Shown: positions 15,001 through 20,446 of the stretch, piece by piece
Layout: each line of letters begins with the position of its first letter
Position numbering within the stretch: position 1 is the stretch's first letter
From: Limnohabitans planktonicus II-D5
GTDB lineage: Bacteria; Pseudomonadota; Gammaproteobacteria; Burkholderiales; Burkholderiaceae_C
Assembly: GCF_001270065.2 (NCBI RefSeq)
Contig: NZ_LFYT02000003.1
Coordinates: 1-64,000 of the forward strand
Direction: 5' to 3'
Length of the DNA: 64,000 nucleotides
Translations under genes and position numbers: made by a program
Notes under the pieces: generated by a model
The model's database searches: none
What the model was told of the DNA's origin: nothing
What the model saw: the letters and a program-made list of their open reading frames with translations, nothing else

Positions 15001-18000
15001 GATACCCTGGGCGGTGACAGTGGCACCAACAGCATCATTGGCGGCGCGGGTGCCGACACCTTGTGGGGTGGCGCGGGCAACGACAGCTTGCGTGGCGATG
15101 ACGGCAACGACTCTTTGGCGGGCGGCTCTGGGGACGATACCCTGGTGGGCGGCTCAGGCAACGACACCTACTTTGGCGATGCGGGCATTGACCTGGTCAA
15201 CTACGACTTCGACCTGAGCGCGGTCAATGTGGATTTGTTCGCATCCCTGGGCACCGACGGTTATGGCAACCAAGACTCCTTGGTGGGTGTTGAAAACCTG
15301 CTGGGCAGCAAGTTCAATGACACCCTGATCGGCGATGCCGCCAACAACCTGCTCATGGGCGGCACGGGCAACGACTACTTGTGGGGCCGTGCGGGCGCTG
15401 ACACCTTGCAAGGTGGTGCCGGAGACGACACCCTGGCCAGCAGCGGCGGTGCCTTGCTGGTGGGTGGGGACGGCAGTGACTGGGTCAACTATGCCCAGGT
15501 GGCAGTGGGGGTCTCGATTGACTTGACCGCCGGTCGTGCCAGCGTGGGGGCAGCCACAGACTTGATCAGCCAAGTTGAAAACGCGCAGGGTTCCACCAGG
15601 AGCGACCGCATTGTGGGTGATGCCCAAGACAACATCCTGGTCGGCGGTCTGGGCAATGACACCATTTTGGGTGGCTTGGGCAACGACACCATCTACACCC
15701 TGGGCAGCGACAGCACCTCGCTGATCGACGGCGGCCTGGGCAATGACTTCATGAACATCAGCGCGGCGGGGGTGATCACCGCAGGTGACGGCAATGACAC
15801 CATCGTGTTTGAGCAAATGGGTGGAGATTTTTCGGGCATCAATTTGCAAGGCGGCGCAGGCACCGACGAATTGCAATTGGTGGGCAGCGGGCAAACCTTT
15901 GAACTGACGGTGGCAGACATTGTCACGGGCGGGCGGGTGCTCGGGGCTTTGACCAGCATCGAGGTGATCGACATCGGCAGTGGCCTGAACCAGCTCAAAC
16001 TGGGCACGGACATGGCCAACGTGGAAGTCATCACCGGGCAAAGTGGTGCGGCTGCGTTCTTGCGCATTGACGGGGTGAACGGCAAGGTCTTCTTGCCCGA
16101 TGGCTGGGACATCCTGGATGTCAATGCCGACTTGGCGGCCGACACGGTGCAGATTGAAGGCAGCAGCTATTTGCTCTACACCAACCGAGGCAGCACCGGG
16201 GGCAATGACACGGTGGCGGTGCAAAACGGCGTGAGTGCGGTGTATTTGTCGCAACTGTCATCGGCCAACACCTTCTGGATGGGCACAGCCGGCCCCGACT
16301 TTGCAACCGGCCGGGGGGGCAACGACACCATGAACGGCTCGGGTGGCGACGACACTTTGCGTGGCGGCACTGGCAACGACACCATCAATGGTGCCTCGGG
16401 CAATGACTGGGCCGACTTCACGCCCAATTCGGGCGATGCCACGGGCCCCGTCACGGTCAACCTGGTGGCCGGCACGGTGCAGGGGGCCACGGGCAATGAT
16501 TCGCTGTTCAGCATTGAAAACGTGCTGGGCGCAGGCGGCAACGACTCCTTGGTGGGCGACGGCTTGAACAACTGGCTCAATGGTGCGGCAGGCCAGGACA
16601 CCTTGAGTGGTGGCTTGGGCGACGACACCCTGACCGGTGGTGCAGGCAACGACACCTTGCTCGGCGGTTCGGGCATTGACTGGGCCGATTACAGCCAGGC
16701 CGCATCTGGCGTGACCGTGTCCCTGGGCATTTCCCTGGGGGCCACGGGCACAGCCTTGGGCGTGGGCACGGCAGTCCTTGGGGGCAACGGCAGTGTCTGG
16801 GGGGCTGAGGGCACCGACATCCTGACCGGCATTGAAAACGTGTACGGGGGCTTTGGCGCTGATTTGCTGGTGGGTGACACGGTGGCCAACTTCTTGCAGG
16901 GTGGCGCAGGCCGCGACACCTTGAGTGCCGTGGGTGCCAACGACACCCTGTGGGGCGGCGCGGGCGATGACAGCCTGGTGGGCGGATCGGGGGCCGATGC
17001 TTTTGTGCTGGAACTGGGCAACGACACCTATTTGGGGGGCGAAACCGTCAGCGGGGGCCCGGCGGACACGCTGGACCTGCGCGCCTTGAGCGGCGATGTC
17101 ACGGCTCTGGCCACCTCCGCCAACAACGTGACCAGTGTCACCGTCAATGGTGGCCAGACCTATGGCACAGACGAAGTCCGTTACATGGATGTGTGGTTGT
17201 TTGGCAATGGGAATGTGACGTTCCAAAATGGTCTGGGTTCGGGCAGTACGGTGACCGGCACCTGGGCTGAGACCATCACCACGGGAACGGGCAATGATTC
17301 CATCTGGTCGGGTGGTGGCAACGACATGATCAATTCGGGGGCGGGCAATGACACGATCAGCCCCGGAGCCGGGGCCACCAGCGATGACTCTGACACGGTG
17401 GATGGCGGCGCAGGTGTGGATTGGTTGTTCTACCAATCTGTCAATTCGGTTTGGGTGAGTCTGGATGGCGGGTCCGCCAGTTACCAGCAGGTATCCCTCA
17501 GTGGTGCGACCACGGGCATGGACTATGTGCGCGGCTTTGAGCACATTTGGTTGGGCTCGGCGGCTGACAGGGTGAATGGCTCAGCGGCCTCGGAAAGCAT
17601 CATCGGGGGCAACGGCGCAGATACCGTGTGGGGTGGCGGCGGCAATGACTTCATCAACGTAGCCGGTACGGATGTCGGTGCTGTGGATTACGTCTATGCG
17701 GGCATGGGCAATGACACCATTTTCACTGGCGGAGGTGCCAAGGAATTCGTGAGCGTGACCGGTGGTGACAACTACATAGACATGGGTGACTTTGCCGTGA
17801 ACAGCTACACCGACTACCAGAGTGACACCGTATATGCGGGGGCGGGCAATGACACCATCGTCAACTTCATGGGTGGGCCCTACTACGGGACCTGGAACAG
17901 CACCACCATCACCTACATCGATGCAGGCAACGGCAACAACTGGATTCAGGCCGGGGCGGGTGCCTATGGCGCGGAGCGGGTGGTGACCGGCAGTGGCAAT

Positions 18001-19638
18001 GACTACATTGACGTGGGTAAAACGGGTGAAACATCTCTCGCCACGGACACGGTCAGCTCCGGTGCGGGCAACGACACGGTGTATGTGGGCACGGCCTACG
18101 ACACCTATGTGCAGCGGGTCGATGCAGGCGATGGCAATGACCAGGTGTATGCCTCGGGCTCAGGCTATAACTACTTGCTGGGTGATGCAGGCAACGACAC
18201 CCTGGTGGGCGGCAGCGGCGTCAACACCTTGTTGGGCGGCGATGGCAACGACTCGATTGTGGGCGGAGCCAGTGTCGACAGCATCAGGGGGGATGCCGGT
18301 GACGACACCCTGATCGGTGGCACCGCTGCCGATTACCTGTGGGGGGGGGACGGCAACGATTCTGTCGTGACCGATGGTGTCAGTGCCAGCGTTTTCGGCG
18401 GGCTGGGCAATGACACCGTGATCAGTACCGGCACCAGCAAATACCTGCAAGGCGATGACGGAAACGACTATTTTGTGCAAACCGGTGGCGCAGTCAGCGT
18501 GATCTCTGCAGGCCTGGGCAACGACACCATTTTCACCACGGGCAGCTCGTCGGTGGAAACCATTTATGGTGGCTATGGCAACGACTTCATCGATGCGCGC
18601 AACGGCGGATCCACCAATGGCGAATACCTGTTCGGCGATGAGTCCTTGATCGAAACCATTGGCGGCAATGACACCATCTACAGCTCGGACGGGGCCAGTT
18701 CGGTGTATGGCGGTGGCGGTAATGACCTCATCACCACCGGGTTTTCAGCCGACTCTGTCAGCGGTCACACCGGCGACGACACCATCAACACCAATGCCGG
18801 TAACGACACCGTGTTTGGCGGCTCGGGCAATGACGTGATCAACAGTGGTGCCGGCAGCGACTCCATTTACGCCAACGATGGCTTGGACACGGTGTATGGC
18901 GGCGATGGTGCGGACAGCATCAGCGGCGGCATTGGCGACGACTGGCTCGACGGCGGCGCGGGTGATGACAGCATCGTCGGCGGCGAAGGCACGGTGGGCA
19001 CCATTTTTGGCAACGACACCATCGTGATGGGCGCTGGCGCCAACACGGTCTATGGCGAGTTGGGTTCGGATGTGTTCATCTTCAATTTCGACTGGCAAAA
19101 CGATGCGAACTCGGACACCGTCAGCGGGGGCGCAGGCATGGACATGGTCAAGTTCGATGGTGCCGGTCTGGTGCTGGACTTGACGCTGAGCATGCACGCC
19201 ACGGGCAACTGGTTGAACGTGGAGCGCATTGACCTGACCGGCACCGGCAACAACACCTTGAAGCTGGCTGCCGCAGACATTGTGGATCTGTCCGATTTGA
19301 CAGTGGGTGACGCCTCCAGCAGCAACTTCACTTTGCGACCCTTCCTGATGATGGACGGCAATGCGGGCGATGCGATTGACATGAGCGCCTTGGGCTCAGG
19401 CATGACCTTGGCCAGAATTGTTTCGGGCACGCTCAGCTATGACTTCAACGGCAACACCGTGATCGATGCGGTCGAGACTGCTGCGATCCAGAGTCCCGGC
19501 AGGGTCACATTCACCACCGCATTGACCGGTTTGCAGACCTACAACGTCTACAACGTGCTCAACTCATCTTCGGTGTCACAGGGCATGCTCTTGATAGACA
19601 CGGACATTTCGATCACCGGCGCGGTGCTGCCGGTGTGA
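1..19638 (+). CDS. Giant Ig-like/RTX type I-secreted adhesin (5' end outside window)
   Basis: The frame is open from base 1, so the true start lies upstream; at least 6,545 residues are visible. Up to about 14.1 kb it is built from four kinds of Ig-like module: about 100-residue modules with AGETATVTITFSEKV and DGGITWTGTFTP; modules with DTPTISGTG and VTMPG; about 84-residue modules with CDSGSS, EYSTNGSTW and FTLDT; and a fourth kind with GDDAVGP and VNGQT. From about 14.5 to 19.0 kb come many GGAGNDTL-type RTX calcium-binding nonapeptides. The end (about 19.05-19.64 kb) has LDLTL, VERIDLTGTGNNTLKL and MDGNAGDAIDMS, typical of the C-terminal target domain of BapA-like type I-secreted adhesins. 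By family it would act at the cell surface in attachment or biofilm formation. An HlyB/HlyD pair lies about 27 kb away. The product call is firm; ligand and exporter are inferred. Confidence 0.93.
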   Translation, partial: SSANYAIDLKAPTASIALSDNALKAGESATVTITFSEKVKDFSNADITAPNGALSTFTASTDGLIWTATFTPATDTEAASNTLSLGTAYTDEAGNAGTVATATYAVDTKAPSFTVKLDDASNSGTLTDLMTSDATPTISGSGVEGDLIRVTMPGTLEVISTTVAADGTWTVTPTLAINTGTVSVVAIDAAGNISTAQSLSLVIDQVIAVPTLTLTCDSGSSSTDNSSRFAALTLAGVEAGAQVAYSTNGVLWTTTFNAAEGVNQVTVKVTDGAGNSALSAPLNFTLDTTVAAFAVALGCDSGTASDLITNTANLSLSGVEAGAQVQYSTDGTSWTNHFQASEGANSVTVRVTDSAGNQRTQNLAFQLQSVKPSAPVITLVCDGGLDSSDLISAKGGINVSHGAGTVLAYSTDGSTWGTTFVATEGVNKVYARATDTAGNVSDASSLSFTLDTTTPAAVVTTLVCDSGSSGSDRLSKQALLQSVSSESGGQIEYSTNGSTWLTTFSAIEGANAVQIRVTDAAGHVGAVSTFNFTLDTLAPTVPTLALVCDSGRSGTDKISQNGSILATTLESGATLQYSVDGLAWGSTFAAGEGSNTVQARVVDAAGNAGAASTLTFTVDTFISTPTLTLVTDTGTPGDKVTIDGSLNVPGSAGGSAIESGAVVEYSTNGTSWTNTYSAAEGNNTVYARVTDQAGNSAVSDMLTFVLNTKAGTFTAGLNNLSNSGSLNDLITRQDTPVISGTGAVGDRIRVTMPGTNEVLDAVVDINGLWSVTPSLTISTGNVLVARTLQAGSSVDSTISLAVIIDKIAASPTVSLLCDSGTSSSDKITTVGNLNIGQIESDAVLEYSTDGSTWGSTFTAQEGLNTVQVRQTDKADNISTPTVFSFTLDTQVPVPSITVAAIGGDDAVGPADAANLSTTITGVALQASQGDLVQVQVNGQTYSGTVNAVGGYNIQIDTLDLVDDADKKLEVFINATDAAGNAANAQASRAYSVDTSAPSVQSVTLDKTLLKAGDTATVTVRFSEKVQAFDLGDLIADNASLSALASTDGGLTWTATLTASNLIEDTSNLVQVFSNYTDLAGNAGTTGSSGNYSLDTKAPTAVIALADEALKAGETTTLTITFSEKVQGFGNEDVTVQNGALGTLSSADGGITWTGTYTPNANTEAALNTIALLNTYSDLIGNAGVAVTSGNYSVDTKAPSASIVLKDNTNSVVTSLTAGQSAAVTITFNEAVKDFSNADVNAPNGQLSTLASTDGGITWTGTFTPNANVEVAVNSLSINPGAYSDLGGNSGGAASSANHAVDTQGPTATITLSDTDLQANETAVLTITFNEKVSNFDNADVTVDNGTLSILSTTDGGRTWVGTFTPANAQDNSNVVSLSNGYTDVAGNQGSSAVSANYTLDRLAPTATISLSDTALTAGESATVTIAFSEAVKGFSNGDVSAPNGMLSTFTPNADSTVWTATFTPTANFLALNNTLTLASTYSDLANNAGTTASALYSVDTRAPSFTFQLNDASNSGTTSDRITNDDTPTISGTGAADDIIVVTFPGSGEVLSTTVDANGQWSITPSLTMASGSVSVQARNSAGAASLPQTLALTIDNSVAKPSVALVCDSGFSASDRVSQSAELVLSGLENGASLSYSTNGTAWASTFTATEGVNTIYVRQTDVAGNVATSSALTFTLDTTAPVPTLSIEPVFGDDAIGPVDAQALTSAVSGDVTQARAGDLVSVFVNGRTFTATVDLSGHYSVDVTTTDLIADTDRSLDVVLSASDAAGNLANVSASRAYTVDIVAPVVQSLSIDKSSLKVGETATVGVVFSEKVTAFDVSDITAEYGSLSQLISSDGGITWSAVFTPSLNIEDTSNVLQITATYTDLAGNAGSGLSSANFRLDTKAPTAIIQLANETLKAGDTTTLSIRFSEAVQNFSQDDVTVQNGSLGTLSSADGGLTWTGNFTPLSNVEDASNVVTLANTYTDLVGNAGQTGSSGNYSLDTQAPMATITLKSAGVAISSLTAGQSADVTITFSEAVNGFSNADVLAPNGTLSTLTSADGGITWTGTFAADAAIEDATNNITVAVASYTDRAGNAGAAAASANYAIDTQGPSASISFSDVDLLAGETSSVTITFTEKVTGFSNADVTVQNGTLSTLATTDGGRTWVGTFTPGQVQSASNVLSLANSYTDLAGNQGAAAASANYAIDRLSPTASISLSNTAIKAGETASVTITFSERVSGFSNADVSAPNGTLSTFTASSDGLSWVATFTPSANIQVPVNSLSLASTYTDLTGNAGTVATASYAVDTRAPSFTGRLDDSSNTGAKSDLVTSDDTPTITGTGAEGDVITVTMPGTGEVMTATVGANGLWSVTPSLAIGSGSVTVSATSTGGATAATQTLAVVIDKTIANPVVVLACDSGINAVDKVTQQGTISVTAEAGATLEYSTNGILWLTTFTANEGLNTLTVRATDGAGNAAVSSPLSFTLDSSVADFTVSLLCDSGVATDKVSNTSGLQTTGVVAGDAISYSLDGGSTWLSTFVPVEGGNAFKVRVSDAAGNARIKDMAFTLDTARPDQPVITLVCDGGLNGSDRVTAQGAINVSHETGATVMFSTDALTWATTFAAAEGANTVYARAMDLAGNLSAVGSLVFRLDTTAPSNPTVSLACDSGSSASDKLSLNGSLQVTTAETGGLIEYSTNGSTWASTFAASEGANTVRVRVTDLAGLVSGVSELSFTLDSQAPIAPALSLVCDSGSTGTDKITRNGAITAATLETGASLQYSTDGVSWASTFAAGEGVNTVKARVIDAAGNAGAVSTLSFTLDTQITKPSVALVCDTGTPSDLVTTQAGLQVIGVDAGAVIEYSTNGSTWVSNYSAVEGSNTVYVRSTDAAGNQAISEPLTFTLNTKGDTFTAALANTSNSGSVTDLTTNDDTPTISGTGKPGDSVKVTMPGTLEELNTTVDINGLWSVTPVNPISSGLVVVNYTGSTIATQNLTVVIDKTVSNPGVSLLCDSGVSSSDKITTIGSLNVTGESGALLEYSTNGNTWSVTYTATEGANSVQVRQTDVAGNISTPVVFNFTLDTTSPVPVLTVGAITGDNGIGPVDAQAALTAVTGAVTQARAGDAVSVMVNGQTVMGVLDAVGQFSLDVDTADLIADPDKTVTVLVIATDAAGNSRSVSQSHAYTVDTQAPAVQSIAISKASLKAGETATVTIVFSEKVTAFDLGDVVADNAVLSNLLSSDGGQTWTATLTPASNVADTSNIITLGNVFNDLAGNGGTGSTSGNYSLDTQAPTAIITLGSEFLKAGESTTLTIKFSEAVQGFSNEDVTVANGSLGTLTSADGGITWQGNFTPTANVEDATNLVALANTYTDALGNAGSSSVSGNFILDTKVPSAQVTLKDASGAAVTRLTAGQNATLTLVFSEAVQNFDNSDVTAPNGTLSTLASSDGGITWVGTFTANAGLEVASNSITVASAGYKDLAGNLGGTASSVNYAVDTQGPTASISLSDVNLQAGETAQVTIAFSEKVTGFDNSDVSVQNGTLSTLVSTDGGQTWLGTFTPDAVQSATNALRITTGYTDVAGNNGVAASSANYAIDRLSPVSVVRLSDTSLKMGESATVTITFSEKVLGFGSGDVTAPNGTLGSFTASPDGLVWTATFTPSAGVESASNTFVLANTYTDEAGNAGTGATASYAVDTRAPDFTVKLNDASNTGNLNDLITSVDIPTLSGTGLKDDIIVVTMPATGEVLSTTVDASGAWTVTASLAMSSGTISVVAIDPAGNTSAAQTLAVVIDKTIATPTLGLACDSGASSSDKITSLSTLSLGNVENGASVTYSTDGNTWSTTFAAAEGANTVTIKVTDGAGNTASAMPLSFTLDTAVTNFTLALACDSGTSATDAITHTAILALTGVESGATLEYSTNATTWASTFTASEGSNTVSVRVTDAAGNQRTQSLAFTLDTTAAAAPVVALVCDGGLSATDLISQLGAVNASSAAGTTVQYSTNGSTWASSFTAVEGVNTLQVRAVDAAGNLSPISQLSFTLDNAAPLAPTVSLSSDSGTSTSDKLSNSGGLQVSTPETASLIQYSTNGSTWASTFSAAEGLNAVKVRVTDAAGLVGAITDYSFTLDTTGPDAPTVGLVCDSGSLGTDKISNVGTVVASSLETGAALQYSTDGSTWSTTFAAGEGLNTLRVRAIDSAGNVGTPATLNFTLDTLVTKPTLVLACDSGTSGDNISNNGAISVVGASVGDTLEFSTDGTVWMGTFSAVQGSNSVRVRASDAAGNRVVSEVLTFTLDNTAPSPTVTLSCDSGTSAIDQYTNSGGISVAGYVAGEVLSYSTDGGATYSSTFFAVDGLNTVKVRAIDGAGNVGLSNSLSFTLDTALNSPKLSLTSDTGSSSTDRVTSNVALSLSFDPGADALADVRTFYKVTLANGTLVRDWAASYVQPTLDADYTVSVKVVDKAGNERTDALDFTRLTVSPITPTLSLKTDSGRSLLFMADRITNDGLVKYTQTYASGVTLTYQFSTNGGSTWSTPTATFAPITDGAYQVRAIATDQVGNFSTSTPLTFTLDTTGPAAPTVALLCDAGVDGDLLTNDGRIQVTGVEANGLVQYSIDGGNTWTTTFSAIEGINVVQVRAVDVANNNGTDRVFSFLLDLSTPAPTLTLTCDSGSSNSDKISKDGRVSVDNVESGGTVSYNLNGGGWLPTFAAPTTDGEHTLQARVTDPFGNVSAITSLTFTVDNTTSRAESFFSSSLLNYAVINGVATGGAVVGSAINVSATINETVQAGSFIRVSLDTGAVVTLTAATNGRLLEGTYTVGANQSTADLTINNILSARLTDLAGNVINEAAIPLGFNLGDSSAIVVRWGMSGTAQGDFFNGLVRGNGLNDDFDGLTGSDTISYSTAANAVTINLQTGVATGTDVAASSDSLVSIENAVGGAGADIIFGSTEANIIDGGAGTDSVSAGAGDDTLISGAGNDTIDGGTGEDWFIFDGAATVGASGTLAGGAMASFADGVGSTDSLVNIEHMLGTAYADTLGGDSGTNSIIGGAGADTLWGGAGNDSLRGDDGNDSLAGGSGDDTLVGGSGNDTYFGDAGIDLVNYDFDLSAVNVDLFASLGTDGYGNQDSLVGVENLLGSKFNDTLIGDAANNLLMGGTGNDYLWGRAGADTLQGGAGDDTLASSGGALLVGGDGSDWVNYAQVAVGVSIDLTAGRASVGAATDLISQVENAQGSTRSDRIVGDAQDNILVGGLGNDTILGGLGNDTIYTLGSDSTSLIDGGLGNDFMNISAAGVITAGDGNDTIVFEQMGGDFSGINLQGGAGTDELQLVGSGQTFELTVADIVTGGRVLGALTSIEVIDIGSGLNQLKLGTDMANVEVITGQSGAAAFLRIDGVNGKVFLPDGWDILDVNADLAADTVQIEGSSYLLYTNRGSTGGNDTVAVQNGVSAVYLSQLSSANTFWMGTAGPDFATGRGGNDTMNGSGGDDTLRGGTGNDTINGASGNDWADFTPNSGDATGPVTVNLVAGTVQGATGNDSLFSIENVLGAGGNDSLVGDGLNNWLNGAAGQDTLSGGLGDDTLTGGAGNDTLLGGSGIDWADYSQAASGVTVSLGISLGATGTALGVGTAVLGGNGSVWGAEGTDILTGIENVYGGFGADLLVGDTVANFLQGGAGRDTLSAVGANDTLWGGAGDDSLVGGSGADAFVLELGNDTYLGGETVSGGPADTLDLRALSGDVTALATSANNVTSVTVNGGQTYGTDEVRYMDVWLFGNGNVTFQNGLGSGSTVTGTWAETITTGTGNDSIWSGGGNDMINSGAGNDTISPGAGATSDDSDTVDGGAGVDWLFYQSVNSVWVSLDGGSASYQQVSLSGATTGMDYVRGFEHIWLGSAADRVNGSAASESIIGGNGADTVWGGGGNDFINVAGTDVGAVDYVYAGMGNDTIFTGGGAKEFVSVTGGDNYIDMGDFAVNSYTDYQSDTVYAGAGNDTIVNFMGGPYYGTWNSTTITYIDAGNGNNWIQAGAGAYGAERVVTGSGNDYIDVGKTGETSLATDTVSSGAGNDTVYVGTAYDTYVQRVDAGDGNDQVYASGSGYNYLLGDAGNDTLVGGSGVNTLLGGDGNDSIVGGASVDSIRGDAGDDTLIGGTAADYLWGGDGNDSVVTDGVSASVFGGLGNDTVISTGTSKYLQGDDGNDYFVQTGGAVSVISAGLGNDTIFTTGSSSVETIYGGYGNDFIDARNGGSTNGEYLFGDESLIETIGGNDTIYSSDGASSVYGGGGNDLITTGFSADSVSGHTGDDTINTNAGNDTVFGGSGNDVINSGAGSDSIYANDGLDTVYGGDGADSISGGIGDDWLDGGAGDDSIVGGEGTVGTIFGNDTIVMGAGANTVYGELGSDVFIFNFDWQNDANSDTVSGGAGMDMVKFDGAGLVLDLTLSMHATGNWLNVERIDLTGTGNNTLKLAAADIVDLSDLTVGDASSSNFTLRPFLMMDGNAGDAIDMSALGSGMTLARIVSGTLSYDFNGNTVIDAVETAAIQSPGRVTFTTALTGLQTYNVYNVLNSSSVSQGMLLIDTDISITGAVLPV

Positions 19639-19666
19639 TGAGGGACCTGTGCCGAAGCGGACAAAC

Positions 19667-20268
19667 GTCGGACTCTGCGAGTACCGACCTACGGGGCGCT
19701 GCCATCACGTAGGTCGGCGGTCGAAGACCCCGACATGGTGCCTGCGCCGGAGGCTGAAAACGTCGGACTCTGCGAGTACCGACCTACGGGGCGTTGCCAC
19801 CTCGTAGGTCGGCGGTCGAAGACTCCGACATGGTGCCTGCGCCGGAGGCTGAAAACGTCGGACTCTGCGAGTCGCCGACCTACGGGGCGTTGCCATCTCG
19901 TAGGTCGGCGGTCGAAGACCCCGACATGGTGCCTTCGCCGGAGGCTGAAAACGTCGGACTCTGCGAGTACCGACCTACGGGGCGCTGCCACCTCGTAGGT
20001 CGGCGGTCGAAGACCCCGACATGGTGCCTGCGCCGGAGGCTGCAAACGTCGGACTCTGCGAGTACCGACCTACGGGGCGCTGCCATCACGTCGATGTTCG
20101 AAGACCCCGACATCGCTCGTAGGTCGGCGGTCGAAGACTCCGACATGGTGCCTGCGCCGGAGGCTGAAAACGTCGGACTCTGCGAGTACCGACCTACGGG
20201 GCGTTGCCATCACGTCGATGTTCGAAGACCCCGACATCGCTCGTAGGTCGGCGGTCGAAGACTCCGAC
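19667..20268. repeat. REP-like/BIME array 1: six alternating inverted hairpin pairs
   Basis: Twelve hairpins alternate in orientation. ACTC-type copies (GTCGG-ACTC-TGC-GAGT-A-CCGAC-CTAC) start near 19667, 19762, 19857, 19953, 20048 and 20172. GGTC-type copies (GTAG-GTCGG-C-GGTC-GAA-GACC-CCGAC) start near 19709, 19804, 19900, 19995, 20119 and 20243. The first five pairs recur at about 95 bp, and the linkers are conserved too (for example CCTGCGCCGGAGGCTGAAAA). The last two pairs carry an extra partial half-hairpin. The array lies between the convergent adhesin and GT41 genes. No gene is supported here. Confidence 0.85.
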
Positions 20269-20295
20269 ATGGGGCCTGCGCCGGAGGCTGACAAC

Positions 20296-20387
20296 TGGAT
20301 TGCCACGTCGCAGGCTCCTCGCAATGACGGGGTAAGTGGTATTGCACAGCATCACCACTGTCATTGCGAGCGAAGCGCGGCAATCCA
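20296..20387. repeat. 92-bp inverted repeat containing TCATTGCGAG...GGCAATCC arms
   Basis: Two copies of a palindromic repeat face each other. The right arm (20360-20387) reads GTCATTGCGAGCGAAGC and ends in GGCAATCC; the left arm (20296-20328) is its near inverse with a short insertion. Between them AGTGGT and ACCACT extend the pairing. Sequences of this GTCATTGCGAG/GGCAATCC kind are widespread dispersed repeats in bacteria. It is unrelated in sequence to the GTAG hairpins next to it and lies just past the 3' end of the GT41 gene, where it could also act as a transcript end. Confidence 0.6.
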
Positions 20388-20446
20388 GTATGTTTGTCGG
20401 TGGCAACAGAGCCGACAACTGGCTGCGCCCCCATCACCACGGCGTG

